DNA of 64,000 bases, from assembly GCA_910577525.1 (NCBI GenBank), contig CAJTLI010000013.1, positions 3,063-67,062 on the forward strand, in the 5' to 3' direction. A model generated the notes under the pieces. That model was not told the origin of the DNA, ran no database searches, and saw nothing but the letters and a program-made list of their open reading frames with translations. The DNA comes from an uncultured Oscillospiraceae bacterium. GTDB taxonomy: Bacteria; Bacillota; Clostridia; Oscillospirales; Oscillospiraceae. Positions 24,636-33,533 of the stretch are shown one piece after another. The first letter of the stretch is position 1; every line of letters begins with the position of its first letter. The translations under genes were made by a program, and so were the position numbers.

Positions 24636-26060
24636 TTACGCTCTGGTCAGCGTAAAGATAAATTTGGTCACGCCGTCTTGGCTGGTGCAGATGATGTTTT
24701 CCTTGTGGCTGTTGAGGATGGTTTTGACAATATACAGACCCAGGCCCACCCCGTCCCGGTCGGCGGAGCGGGAGTGGTCGGTTTTATGGAACCGGTCGAA
24801 AATAAGGGACTGCTCCTCCGGGGGGATGGTCTCCCCCTGGTTGCTGATGGTGACGGTGGCTTTGGGGCCCTTTACGGTGACGCCCAGACCCAGCACGCCC
24901 CCCTCTTTGGAGAACTTGATGGCATTGTCCAGCAGGTTGTAGCACACCTGGGTGATGGCGTCCTGGTCGCCCCACACGGGGATGGGCTCGTCCTCCGGGA
25001 GCTGGGCGTCCACCTCCAGGTTTTTGGCGGTCACTTTGCTCTCCAGGGTGAGCAGGGCCCGCACCAAGGTTTCGCAGATGTCAAACTGCTGCTGGGCGGC
25101 CCGCTCGTCGGACTGGAGGCGGGACAGGTCCAGCATGGAGCGCACCAGCCGGGACAGGCGGCGGGTCTCCGAGGAGATGATCTGAAGATAGTGGCGCTCC
25201 TGGTCCGGGGGAATGGTGCCGTCCAGAATGCCGTCGGCAAAGCCGGCGATGGTGGTCATGGGGGTTTTGAGCTCGTGGGACACGTTGGCTACGAATTCGG
25301 TGCGGCGCTGCTCGCTCTTGGACAGGGAGTCGGCCATGGCGTTGAAGGCGTCGGCCAGCTCCCCCACCTCATCCCGGCGGAAGCCCACGTTTACCCGCAC
25401 GTCCAGCTGCCCCAGGCCGAACTGCCGGGCGGCGGCGGCGATCTCCTTGATGGGTTGGGCCATGTGCATACTGGTGACGGAGCTGATGATGGCGGCGATG
25501 AGCACCACGGCCAGGGTAGTGACCAGCAGGATGCTGAACAGGTCCCGCCACACGCCGCTGATGTTGGAGGCGGAGGAGGACACCAGCACCAGCCCCTGGA
25601 GCTGGCCTATGGTGTTGGTGACGGGCAGGCCCACCAGATACCGGGGCTCGCCGTACAGGCCGTCCAGGGTGGTCATGCCCAGGTAGGAGCCTCCGGTAAT
25701 GACCTCCACGGTCTGTTGCGGCAGGGAGACGTATTGCAGCGCGGGCTGAAAGTCCCCGGCGATGGTGGCGTACACCACCACCCCCTCCGGCGTGGCCACC
25801 ATGATGTGGGTGTCGGACACCAGGGCCACCGAGTTGAGGTAGTTCTGAAAGGCGGAGGTCTGCCACACCAGCTCCCCGCCGGACTGCACCGAGTCGGAGG
25901 TGAACTGGGCAATGTATCGGGCGTTGCGCTCCAGGGTGTCCTTTTTCTCCCGGATGGTGTACTGATAGCTGAGGGTGGCGAAGGAGGCCCCCAGCATGAG
26001 GAAGGACAGCAGCACCATGCCCACCATGGTGGCGAACTGGCGGCCGTACATGGTTTTCAC
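24636..26060 (-). CDS. Sensor histidine kinase
   Basis: A 474-residue transmembrane kinase: TM helices at about 10-32 and 172-197 enclosing an extracytoplasmic sensor domain, HAMP (198-250), HisKA with the phosphorylated His262 in VSHELKTPM, and a HATPase domain with NLLDNAIKFS (N box) and DGVGLGLYIV (G box). It overlaps the upstream response regulator gene by 4 bp (ATGA). The sensor has a PAS/CACHE-like size; the ligand is unknown. The pair resembles BaeS/PhoR-type envelope sensors. Confidence 0.92.
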   Translation of the reverse strand: MKTMYGRQFATMVGMVLLSFLMLGASFATLSYQYTIREKKDTLERNARYIAQFTSDSVQSGGELVWQTSAFQNYLNSVALVSDTHIMVATPEGVVVYATIAGDFQPALQYVSLPQQTVEVITGGSYLGMTTLDGLYGEPRYLVGLPVTNTIGQLQGLVLVSSSASNISGVWRDLFSILLVTTLAVVLIAAIISSVTSMHMAQPIKEIAAAARQFGLGQLDVRVNVGFRRDEVGELADAFNAMADSLSKSEQRRTEFVANVSHELKTPMTTIAGFADGILDGTIPPDQERHYLQIISSETRRLSRLVRSMLDLSRLQSDERAAQQQFDICETLVRALLTLESKVTAKNLEVDAQLPEDEPIPVWGDQDAITQVCYNLLDNAIKFSKEGGVLGLGVTVKGPKATVTISNQGETIPPEEQSLIFDRFHKTDHSRSADRDGVGLGLYIVKTILNSHKENIICTSQDGVTKFIFTLTRA

Positions 26061-26743
26061 GCGGAAGTCACCTCAAACTTATAGCCCACGCCCCACACGG
26101 TCTTCAGGGACCACTGCTCGGAGACCCCCTCCAGCTTTTCCCGCAGGCGCTTGATGTGCACGTCCACCGTGCGGGAGTCGCCGAAATAGTCGAAGCCCCA
26201 AACCTCGTCCAGCAGCTGGTTGCGGGTGAACACTCGGTTGGGGGAGGAGGCCAGGTGGAACAGCAGCTCCAGCTCCTTGGGGGGGGTGTCCACCCGTTTT
26301 CCGTCCACCAGCAGCTCGTAGGAGTCCAGATTGACCACCAGCTTGTCAAAGGAGAGGCGCTTTTCCGGCTGCTCCTCCTCGCCGAAGCGCCGCAGCACGG
26401 CGTGGACCCGGGCCAGCACCTCCTTGGTCTCGAAGGGCTTGGTGATGTAGTCGTCCGCCCCCATCTCCAGGCCGTTGACCTTGTCCTCCAGCTCGCCCTT
26501 GGCGGTGAGCATGATGATGGGGGTTTTAGAGCTCTCCCGAATCTTCCGGCACACCGACCAGCCGTCCATGCCGGGCAGCATGATGTCCAGGATCACCAGG
26601 TCGGGCTGGACCTGCTGAAATTTTTCCAGACCGGCCAGACCGTCCCCGGCCACGGCGCAGGTCATGCCCTCCTTTTCCAGGTAGAGCCGGAGCAGGTCGG
26701 CGATGTTTTTGTCGTCCTCCACAATCAAAATCGTGCGGGGCAT
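26057..26743 (-). CDS. OmpR/PhoB-family response regulator
   Basis: A 228-residue regulator with a receiver domain (phosphoacceptor Asp53 in LVILDIMLPGMDG, Lys in DDYITKPF) and a C-terminal winged helix (LELLFHLASSPNRVFTRNQL, DSRTVDVHIKRLREKLE). It is the first gene of a pair with the histidine kinase. A TATAAT on the minus strand (26880-26885) and a GC-rich hairpin (about 26767-26797) lie in the leader. Confidence 0.93.
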   Translation of the reverse strand: MPRTILIVEDDKNIADLLRLYLEKEGMTCAVAGDGLAGLEKFQQVQPDLVILDIMLPGMDGWSVCRKIRESSKTPIIMLTAKGELEDKVNGLEMGADDYITKPFETKEVLARVHAVLRRFGEEEQPEKRLSFDKLVVNLDSYELLVDGKRVDTPPKELELLFHLASSPNRVFTRNQLLDEVWGFDYFGDSRTVDVHIKRLREKLEGVSEQWSLKTVWGVGYKFEVTSA

Positions 26744-26933
26744 TTTGACACACCCTTTCTCGTGTAGGGGAGGGGCGGACCAGGGCCGCCCCTCCCGTTT
26801 TCGTGTTGGAACAGGGACCGGGCAAGCCGGACCTCTGGGATGGGATGCCGCAGACGCATTGAATCAGTGTATACTCAACATTATAACCCTGTCCGCGGCA
26901 AATTTCCACAGGTTTTTATGAACGGCGCGAAAT

Positions 26934-28094
26934 TTACGGCACAGGGGACCGGTCCACCCCGATGGCGGGGCGGCAGCCCGGCTCCCGCTCCAGCAGCTTT
27001 CCAGCCAAAGCCTCCCGCACCTCCTGGTCGGACAGGGACACATCGTAGGGGACCACCACGTCGAAGGCCACCTGGTCCTCCCCGCTCAGGCGGAAGTCGT
27101 GGACGGTGGCGGTGGGGTCGATCTCCCGGGCCAGCGCCTCCGCCAGGGACCGCAGGCGGTCGGACCGGGGGTCCCCCCGCTCTACCGGGTCCATGTGGAT
27201 GACGGCCTCCAGGCCGAAGCGGCGCTCCAGCTCCCGCTCCGCCCGGTCGATGACCTCGTGGAGCTCCACCAGCGAGCCGCCGGCGGGCACCTCGGCGTGG
27301 ACGGACATCATCCGCCGTCCGGGGCCGTAGTCGTGGACGATGAGGTCGTGGACCCCCAGAATCTGGGGCTGGTCCAGCAGGAGCGACTTGATGTCCGCCA
27401 CCATGGCGGGGTCGGGGGGCGTGCCCAGCAGAGGGTCCAGGGTGTCCTTGGCCGCCCCCCAGCCGGAGCGCAGGATGAACGCCGCCACCAGCAGGCCCAG
27501 CCAGCCGTCCAGCTGGACCTGGAAAAAGTGGGAGATTACCAAACCCGCCAGCACCGCCGAGGTGGCCAGCACATCCGAGCGGGCGTCCACGGCGGCGGCC
27601 CCCAGGGCCGCGGAACCGGTGCGCTTGCCCAGGGCGCCGTAGAACCAGCCCATCCACAGCTTGACCAGAATGGAGGCCAGCAGGAGCCCCGCGGACAGGG
27701 GGGAGAGGACGGCGTCCGACGGGTGGAAGATTTTCTCCATGGAGCTCTGGCCCAGCTCCACCCCCACCAGCAGAATGAGCATGGACACCGCCAGCCCCGC
27801 CAGATACTCGATGCGGCCGTGGCCGAAGGGGTGGCGCTCGTCCGCCCGCTGGGAGGCCAGCTTGAAGCCCGCCAGGGTCACGGCGGACCCGGCGGCGTCG
27901 GACAGGTTGTTGAAGGCGTCGGCGGTGACGGAGATGGCGCCGGTGAGGACGCCGGCGCACAGCTTGGCGGCAAACAGCAGCAGGTTCAGCGCCAGCCCCA
28001 GCCCGCCGGCCAGCAGGCCGCAGCGCTCCCGGACGGCGGGGCTGGCCATGTTCTCGCAGCCGGGCACAAAGCGGCGCAGAATCGCGTTGAGCAT
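26934..28094 (-). CDS. Cation diffusion facilitator (CDF) transporter
   Basis: A 386-residue metal/proton antiporter of the CDF family. The membrane part (residues 25-215) contains the metal-site motifs DAFNNLSDAAGS (first HxxxD/DxxxD site) and AVDARSDVLATSAV. The cytoplasmic domain (about 220-300) has the ferredoxin-like fold of dimeric CDFs (HDLIVHDYGPGRRMMSVHAE). About 80 extra C-terminal residues follow (HDFRLSGEDQVAFDVVVPYD), a longer tail seen in many clostridial members. Likely substrates are Mn, Zn, Fe or Co; this cannot be resolved. Confidence 0.9.
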   Translation of the reverse strand: MLNAILRRFVPGCENMASPAVRERCGLLAGGLGLALNLLLFAAKLCAGVLTGAISVTADAFNNLSDAAGSAVTLAGFKLASQRADERHPFGHGRIEYLAGLAVSMLILLVGVELGQSSMEKIFHPSDAVLSPLSAGLLLASILVKLWMGWFYGALGKRTGSAALGAAAVDARSDVLATSAVLAGLVISHFFQVQLDGWLGLLVAAFILRSGWGAAKDTLDPLLGTPPDPAMVADIKSLLLDQPQILGVHDLIVHDYGPGRRMMSVHAEVPAGGSLVELHEVIDRAERELERRFGLEAVIHMDPVERGDPRSDRLRSLAEALAREIDPTATVHDFRLSGEDQVAFDVVVPYDVSLSDQEVREALAGKLLEREPGCRPAIGVDRSPVP

Positions 28095-28161
28095 AAAACC
28101 TCCTCCTTACTGCGGGACGTACCCCATTTTATGCAGTATGCCCCAAACAGGGGATATAGTA

Positions 28162-28190
28162 ATCTGCCTGGGCGTTCCGCCCAGGCAGAT
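28162..28190 (-). terminator. Probable terminator after the U32 gene
   Basis: A perfect stem ATCTGCCTGGGCG/CGCCCAGGCAGAT with a TTC loop, 10 bases after the U32 stop codon. The tail is not T-rich. Confidence 0.6.
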
Positions 28191-28200
28191 GCCGTATTTG

Positions 28201-29415
28201 CTAGGAGCTGGGCCGGCAGGCCCGCACAATGGACAGCGGCGGCACCTGCCGGGGCAGCTTCATGCGGAAGCTCATCTGGGGATGGCGGGGCTCCTGGAGC
28301 TCAAAGCCGTCCATGTCCCGCATCACGGGGGCGGTGAAGGGGAAGGCGGGCACGCCGGGCCCCACCACCTCGAGCCCGTCCCCGGCGGCGAACTTGTTGC
28401 GCAGGGACAAAACGGCGTTTCCCAGCCCGTCGCAGGATTGGACAATGGCCAGCACCTGCCAGTCCCGGACATACCGGGCGGAGTCGGTGTACTGTCCCGG
28501 CTGGCCGAACCAGAAGCCGGTGGAGTAGTGCCGGTGGCTCACCTTGTCCACCTCCGCCCGCCACACCGGGTCCAGGGGGCGGTTTTCCGCCGCCGCGTTC
28601 ACGGCGCGGCGGTAGGCGGCGGTGGTCATGGCGGCGTAGTAGGCGCTTTTGGCCCGGCCCTCGATTTTCAGGGAGTCCACCCCGGCGTCCATCAGCTCGG
28701 GAATGTGGTCGATCATGCACATATCCCGGCTGTTCAGAATAAAGGTTTCGCCGTTTTCCTCAAAGACGGGGAAGTACTCGCCGGGGCGCTTCTCCTCCAT
28801 CAGGGCGTATTGATAGCGGCAGGGCTGGGCGCAGGCCCCCCGGGAGGCGTCCCGCCCGGTCATATAGTTGCTGAGCAGGCAGCGGCCCGACCAGCTCACG
28901 CACATGGCTCCGTGGACAAAGCACTCCACCTCCAGCCCTCTGGGGGCCTTGGCCTTCAGTTCCGCCACCTCCTCCAGGGACAGCTCCCTGGCTAAGATCA
29001 CCCGGCTGGCCCCCAGCTCGTGCCACACCCGGGCCATCTCGTAGTTGGTGATGCCCGTCTGGGTGGACATGTGGACCTGGACGCGGGGAGCGTGGCGTTT
29101 GCACAAGTCCAGCACCTCCGGCCCGGCGGCGATCACCGCGTCCGCGCCGATGGCGTCCAGGTATTCCAGGTATTCCGGGAGCCGGGCCACTTCGTGATTC
29201 CGGGCCAGGGTGTTGCAGGTGACGTGGACCCGGACGCCCCTGGCGTGGGCGGCGGACACCGCGTCCCGCAGGCCGTCCCGGTCGAAGTTGCCGGCAAAGG
29301 CCCGCATCCCGAAGGCGCTTCCGGCCAGGTACACCGCGTCCGCCCCGTAGGCCAGGGCCATGTCCAGCCGCTCCCGGTCCCCGGCGGGGGAGAGCACCTC
29401 CGGCCTAGCCCTCAT
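28201..29415 (-). CDS. U32 peptidase-family protein (YrrN/TrhP-like)
   Basis: A 404-residue U32-family protein with LSPAGDRERLDMALAYGADA at its N-terminus and the Cys-rich signature FVHGAMCVSWSGRCLLSNYM ... GACAQPC. In related proteins (TrhP, RlhA, UbiU/V) these cysteines bind an iron-sulfur cluster for hydroxylation, so an rRNA or tRNA (U34) hydroxylation role is more likely than proteolysis. The ATG at 29415 overlaps the mltG stop by 11 bp. The mltG-U32 pairing is also found in Bacillus (yrrL-yrrN). Confidence 0.85.
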   Translation of the reverse strand: MRARPEVLSPAGDRERLDMALAYGADAVYLAGSAFGMRAFAGNFDRDGLRDAVSAAHARGVRVHVTCNTLARNHEVARLPEYLEYLDAIGADAVIAAGPEVLDLCKRHAPRVQVHMSTQTGITNYEMARVWHELGASRVILARELSLEEVAELKAKAPRGLEVECFVHGAMCVSWSGRCLLSNYMTGRDASRGACAQPCRYQYALMEEKRPGEYFPVFEENGETFILNSRDMCMIDHIPELMDAGVDSLKIEGRAKSAYYAAMTTAAYRRAVNAAAENRPLDPVWRAEVDKVSHRHYSTGFWFGQPGQYTDSARYVRDWQVLAIVQSCDGLGNAVLSLRNKFAAGDGLEVVGPGVPAFPFTAPVMRDMDGFELQEPRHPQMSFRMKLPRQVPPLSIVRACRPSS

Positions 29416-30604
29416 TGCCCTGGTAGCGTTCCACCAGCGCCTGGTGCTCGGCATAGGTGCGGGTGTACTCGTGGCGCTTGGTCTCCGGGTTGAGGACATA
29501 GAAATAGTAGTTGGTGTTCTCCGGGTTCATGGCGGCCAGCAGCGACTGCATACCGGGGTTGGAGATAGGCCCTGCGGGCAGGCCCTGGTACAGGTAGGTG
29601 TTGTAGGGGGAGTCGATGTTCCGGTCGGCCAGGGTGGGGGTTTTTCCGCCGTTGAGGTAGACCAGGGTGGCGTCGATCTGGAGGTAGCCCGCCGTCTCGG
29701 CGGTGGGGTTTTCCAGACGGTTGTAGATGACGGAGGAGATGTTCCGGTAGTCGGTGCTGTCGGTCTCCTTTTCGATGAGGGAGGCGATGGTGACGATGTC
29801 GTGGAGGGAGTATTGGACCTCGTCCCCGGCATATTGGGCCATATACTCGTCCATTTTCGCGTCGAAGTTCACCAGCATCTTGTTGATGACGTACTTGGGG
29901 TTTTCGCCCAGCTGGAAGGTGTAGGTGTCGGGGAACAGATAGCCCTCCAGGCGGTGGTAGTCCCCCAGGGGGATGTCCCGGAGCCAGTCGAAGGCGTAGT
30001 CCCAGTTGGCGGCCATGTCCCGGAGCTTGTCCACTGAGGTGACGCCGCGGTCGTCCAGCAGCTGGAAGACCTGGTCGATGGAATAGCCCTCCGGGATGGT
30101 GATATCCGCCTCCTGCCGGGTGGCGGAGGAGGAGCCCATGCTGGACACCAGGGCGTGGTAGTCCATTTTGGTGTTCAGCTCGTAGGTGCCCGGGGCGATC
30201 TTGTCCGCGGCGTGGGAGAACTGGGCGTAGAGCTTAAAAAGAAATTTGTATTGGATCAGGCCCTTTTCCTCCAGCAGGTCCACCACGTCGGAGAACTGGG
30301 TGTCGTCGTCGATGATGACCTCGATGGAGACGTACTCCTTGTTGAGGCCCAGCAGGTCGCAGGCCCACAGCCAGCCCAGGGTGGCCAGGATGGCGGAGGC
30401 GCCGATGACCAGCAGGATATACAGGAATCCGCCGGCCACCCGGGCCGCGGCACTGCGGCGCTTTCGGGGCCTGTGGGTCCGGGACTGGCCGTCGGCGCGC
30501 TGCTGGGGCTGGCGGCGCTGGGGCTGACCGCTCTGAGATGGGTCGCGGGGGGATGGATTCCGGGAGGGCTGGGCCGGCCGGTGCGCGCGATTGTCTTCTG
30601 CCAT
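29405..30604 (-). CDS. mltG: Endolytic murein transglycosylase
   Basis: A 399-residue MltG-family (YceG-like) protein. A basic, Gln/Arg-rich cytoplasmic N-terminus (1-55) is followed by one transmembrane helix (about 58-85), a LysM-like segment and the catalytic domain. Markers are YHRLEGYLFPDTY, IVTIASLIEKET with the catalytic Glu, YLQIDATLVY and PYNTYLYQGLPAGPISNPG. It cleaves nascent glycan strands outside the membrane. The ATG at 30604 has AAGGAG eight bases upstream. Confidence 0.93.
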   Translation of the reverse strand: MAEDNRAHRPAQPSRNPSPRDPSQSGQPQRRQPQQRADGQSRTHRPRKRRSAAARVAGGFLYILLVIGASAILATLGWLWACDLLGLNKEYVSIEVIIDDDTQFSDVVDLLEEKGLIQYKFLFKLYAQFSHAADKIAPGTYELNTKMDYHALVSSMGSSSATRQEADITIPEGYSIDQVFQLLDDRGVTSVDKLRDMAANWDYAFDWLRDIPLGDYHRLEGYLFPDTYTFQLGENPKYVINKMLVNFDAKMDEYMAQYAGDEVQYSLHDIVTIASLIEKETDSTDYRNISSVIYNRLENPTAETAGYLQIDATLVYLNGGKTPTLADRNIDSPYNTYLYQGLPAGPISNPGMQSLLAAMNPENTNYYFYVLNPETKRHEYTRTYAEHQALVERYQGNEG

Positions 30605-30802
30605 GAGATTCACTCCTTATGGGGTTTGGGGCTGGGCCCGGAGCGGGGAACCAATTTTTCGGCGCCCACATAGTATGAGCCAGCAACGGGAAAATGGCCG
30701 GCCGGAAGGCCGGAAAACACAGGGGTCAGCTCCGGCGCCGCGGTCCCGCGGCGTCCGAGCCGGTCTCCGTGACCGGGATATCAAATGTGAGGTGACAAAA
30801 TC

Positions 30803-31012
30803 ATGTGTTGTGGTAACAATGGTGGTTTCGGCGGGGGTTGCTGGTGGATCATCATCCTGATTCTCCTCCTGTGCTGCTGCTGCGGCGGCGGGAACAGCTG
30901 GGGCGGCAATAATTGCTGCTGCTGCTGCAATGGCGGCAACAACTGCGGCTGCGGCTGCAACAATGGCTGCGGCTGCAACAACGGCTGCGGCTGCAACGAC
31001 GGCTGCTGCTGA
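30803..31012 (+). CDS. Cys/Gly/Asn-rich micro-membrane protein
   Basis: A 69-residue protein made almost entirely of Cys, Gly and Asn around one hydrophobic helix (CWWIIILILLLCCCC, residues 13-27). The C-terminal third consists of GCGCNN-type hexapeptide repeats encoded by ~18-bp tandem units. It has a good RBS (GAGGTGA). The helix after a Gly-rich start recalls the YjcZ-type small proteins of spore formers, but the 20-plus cysteines are unusual. It might bind metal or form disulfide-linked layers; this is inference. A repeat element duplicates its last five codons including the stop. Confidence 0.7.
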   Translation: MCCGNNGGFGGGCWWIIILILLLCCCCGGGNSWGGNNCCCCCNGGNNCGCGCNNGCGCNNGCGCNDGCC

Positions 31013-31303
31013 GCCGACGCGAACAGCGGGCTAAGACCGAAGCGGAGCGAAAGCGGGGAGGCCCCGCAGGGGCCGGACAGCTTTTGCGCAGTCGGAGGGC
31101 TTAGAACCGCGTCGTGAGCAGGCGAAGCGCGAAGACGGCTGCTGCTGACAAGAAGCGCAGAGAAGCGGTCAGCGAGGAAGCTTGAACCAGAGCGAGGCCG
31201 GGCGCAGGGCGGCATAGCCGCCCGCAGGCCAGGCCGAGCCGGAGGGAAAGCGGCCAAGCGGCCTGACCGCTTCGGAGCGTGACAAGGCCGCGAACAGCGG
31301 GCA
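30998..31303. repeat. 3'-end repeat element, tandem copies R2a and R2b
   Basis: GACGGCTGCTGCTGA, the end of the Cys-rich gene with its stop codon (30998-31012), recurs at 31134-31148, 136 bases on. The insert has a two-part hairpin with inner arms GGCCCC/GGGGCC and outer arms GCGAAAGC/GCTTTTGC, then AGTCGGAGGG and CAGGCGAAGCG, matching copies at 40.0 and 58.6 kb. A second, related unit (R2b, 31149-31303) follows in tandem with inner arms GGGCGGC/GCCGCCC. GCGAACAGCGGGC is found at the start of R2a (31019) and the end of R2b (31291). Confidence 0.75.
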
Positions 31304-31315
31304 CCCCATACTCAC

Positions 31316-31340
31316 TGGGCGGAGGGATTTCCCTCCGCCC
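31316..31340 (-). terminator. Terminator of the 5-formyl-THF cyclo-ligase gene
   Basis: GGGCGGAGGGA and its complement form a near-perfect hairpin immediately after the stop codon at 31344. Confidence 0.65.
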
Positions 31341-31343
31341 TCA

Positions 31344-31871
31344 TTATTCCTCAATCAGGACGAGCTTTACCGGCACGTCAAACTCCTCCCTGGGAATGCG
31401 GCGGGCCAGCCGGCCGGGACGGCATATGCACACCGTGAAGCCGGGGAAGCCGGCCAGCCACCGGTCGTAATAGCCCCCGCCCCAGCCCAGGCGGTAGCCC
31501 TCCCGGTCGCACATCAGGTGGGGGATGAGGGCCACGGCGATCTCCTCCTTGCCGATCACCGGGCAGGAGCCGTCCGGCTCGGGGATGCCGAAGCGGTTGG
31601 GAATGAGCTGGTCGATGTCCAGCACCTGCCGGGCCTCCATGCCCCGGTGGGGGAGCACCACGGGGAGGGCCACCCGCTTGCCCCGTTCCAGCAGGGCCTG
31701 GATGAGAGGGACGGTGTTGGGCTCCCGGCCGGTGCCGTAAAACACCATCACCGTGTCCGCCGCCTCCACCTGGGGCAGGGCCAGAAAGCGCCGGAACAGC
31801 GGGCCCGCCTCCATCTGAGGCAGTCCGGCGGCGTGACGGCGCAGCTCTGCCTTGCGCTCCTGAACCGTCAT
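31344..31871 (-). CDS. 5-formyltetrahydrofolate cyclo-ligase
   Basis: A 175-residue enzyme of the MTHFS family that uses ATP to turn 5-formyl-THF into 5,10-methenyl-THF. Family markers are the basic N-terminus (MTVQERKAELRRHAAGL), VMVFYGTGREPNTVPLI, and the C-terminal GYRLGWGGGYYDRWLA, which forms the ATP/folate site. Its ATG overlaps the upstream DJ-1 gene's stop codon (ATGA, 31868-31871). Confidence 0.93.
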   Translation of the reverse strand: MTVQERKAELRRHAAGLPQMEAGPLFRRFLALPQVEAADTVMVFYGTGREPNTVPLIQALLERGKRVALPVVLPHRGMEARQVLDIDQLIPNRFGIPEPDGSCPVIGKEEIAVALIPHLMCDREGYRLGWGGGYYDRWLAGFPGFTVCICRPGRLARRIPREEFDVPVKLVLIEE

Positions 31872-32425
31872 ACGCCGTAGTGCAGTGCGCCGCGGACCTG
31901 CTCGGCGGCGTCGGGGCCCGCCAGCGCCGCTGCCAGCGCCAGGCCGAAGTCGAAGGCGGAGCCGGGTCCCCGGCCGGTGATAAGCCTGCCCTCCGCCACC
32001 ACGGAGCGGTCCATCTCGGGGGCGGCCTCCGCCCGGGCCAGTTCCCCTTCCATGCCGGGGTAGCACACACAGCGGACGCCCTGATCCAGCAGGCCCGCCC
32101 GGGCCAGCAGCGTGGGGGCCGCGCAGATGGCGGCCAGCCAGCAGTCGGGGTCCTCCGCCGCCTGGCGGACCAGGGCCATGGCAGCCCCGCTGCCCTCAAT
32201 GGAGGACACGCCCCCCATGCCGCCGGGGAGCACCACCATATCGCCTTCCGTCAGCTCCACCGCCTCCACGGGCAGGTCGGCCTGGACGGTGATCTTGTGG
32301 GAGCCGGTGACGGCGGGGCCGCCGATGCCCGTCAGAGCGACGGGGAGATTTGCCCGCCGCAGCACGTCGGCGGTGACAAGGGCCTCGGCCTCCTCAAAAC
32401 CCGCGCCCAGCAAAATGTAGACCAT
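31868..32425 (-). CDS. DJ-1/PfpI (ThiJ/YajL-type) family protein
   Basis: A 185-residue single-domain DJ-1 superfamily protein. The N-terminus (VYILLGAGFEEAEALVTADV) carries the conserved Glu, and the nucleophile elbow is AICAAPTLLARAG with the reactive Cys about residue 100. Such proteins act in glyoxal or oxidative stress responses. It is co-transcribed with the 5-formyl-THF cyclo-ligase gene, an often-seen clostridial pairing. Confidence 0.9.
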   Translation of the reverse strand: MVYILLGAGFEEAEALVTADVLRRANLPVALTGIGGPAVTGSHKITVQADLPVEAVELTEGDMVVLPGGMGGVSSIEGSGAAMALVRQAAEDPDCWLAAICAAPTLLARAGLLDQGVRCVCYPGMEGELARAEAAPEMDRSVVAEGRLITGRGPGSAFDFGLALAAALAGPDAAEQVRGALHYGV

Positions 32426-32488
32426 AAAGCATCTGCCTTTCTATTTTTAAAATTCGTTCTTCAGCGCATCCTAAAAGGAGGCGCCGGA

Positions 32489-33247
32489 TTAACCGGTTCC
32501 TTCTTGATTACAGCCGGCGGACGGGCGCCGGCCCGTGAGCCTGGCCCCCACAGCGGACACCAGGAACAGGGGGAGCTTGGCCATGCGGCCAATGCGGGAG
32601 GGCTCCTTCATCAGCCGGTACAGCCACTCCAGGCCCAGCCGCTGAAAGGACGCCGGTGCCCGCTCCACCTTGCCCGCGAACACGTCCAGGGAGCCCCCCA
32701 GGCCGATATACAGCCTTGCCCCGGCGGCCGCGCCGTTGGCGGCGATCCACTTCTCCTGTTTGGGGAAGCCCAGGCAGACGAAGACAATGTCGGCTTGGGC
32801 CCGCCGGATGGCGTCCGCCACCGGCCCGTCCTCTTTGAAGTAGCCGTCGTGGGTGCCGCAGACCGTCAACCCAGGGTGCTTTGCCCGTAGATTGACCGCG
32901 GCCTGCTCCGCCACGCCGGGGGCGGCCCCCAGCAGAAACAGCCGCTTGCCCGCCCCGGCGGCCCGGTCCAGCAGAGCGGAGGCGAAATCAATGCCGGGGA
33001 CGCGCTCCTTCAGGGGACGGCCCAGGATTTTGGAGGCGTAGATGACGCCGATGCCGTCGGGAATGACCAGGTCGGCGTTGGACAGAATTTCCGCGAATTC
33101 CGGGTCCTTGGCCGCCCGCTGGACGATTTCCGGGTTGGGGGTGACGGCCAGATGGGGGCCCTCCTCCTCCAGCAGAGCCAGGGCCCGGTCCACCGCCTCG
33201 TCCAGCGTCACATTGTCAAAGGCCACGCCCAGTACGTCCACCCGCAT
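32489..33247 (-). CDS. WecG/TagA/CpsF-family glycosyltransferase
   Basis: A 252-residue glycosyltransferase of the GT26 family. It starts MRVDVLGVAFDNVTLDEAVD and contains LAVTPNPEIVQRA, LVIPDGIGVIYASKILG (Asp catalytic block), LFLLGAAPGVAEQAA and CLGFPKQEKWIA. Members add ManNAc or a related sugar to lipid-linked intermediates for wall teichoic acid or another secondary wall polymer. The ATG at 33247 (AGAGGGGGA upstream) gives the conserved start; longer frames are non-coding. No other wall-polymer genes are nearby, but the SLH protein in this window would need such a polymer. Confidence 0.9.
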   Translation of the reverse strand: MRVDVLGVAFDNVTLDEAVDRALALLEEEGPHLAVTPNPEIVQRAAKDPEFAEILSNADLVIPDGIGVIYASKILGRPLKERVPGIDFASALLDRAAGAGKRLFLLGAAPGVAEQAAVNLRAKHPGLTVCGTHDGYFKEDGPVADAIRRAQADIVFVCLGFPKQEKWIAANGAAAGARLYIGLGGSLDVFAGKVERAPASFQRLGLEWLYRLMKEPSRIGRMAKLPLFLVSAVGARLTGRRPSAGCNQEGTG

Positions 33248-33419
33248 GGCGCATTCCCCCTCTTTGGCATACCAATCCATTTTGTCCACTATACCACAGC
33301 GGAGGAAAAAAGTCCACCCATGGAGGGAAGTATTTGAAGTGTTTACAGACCGTTCATCCTCTTCCCATGGAACAGCCTGGAAATTCGATTCTTTTTTCTG
33401 GAATTCGCGCAATTCGCCC

Positions 33420-33448
33420 TTGACATCAACGCTGTAAAGCGTTATACT
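33420..33448 (+). promoter_or_regulatory. Consensus promoter of the ABC importer operon
   Basis: TTGACA (33420-33425) and TATACT (33443-33448), 17-base spacer. The leader is ~80 bases; no T-box or riboswitch was recognised in it. Confidence 0.8.
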
Positions 33449-33533
33449 TGCGGTCGTGAGCTGAGAGGCTCCCTTCTTTGCGCCCCGGCACTTTGATGAA
33501 ACAAAGCGATAAAGCAATTTGGAGGAATCAAGA

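Noticed and set aside
33449..33533. T-box or other riboswitch ahead of the ABC importer
   Set aside because: The leader is only ~80 bases and contains no T-box sequence or terminator/antiterminator pair.
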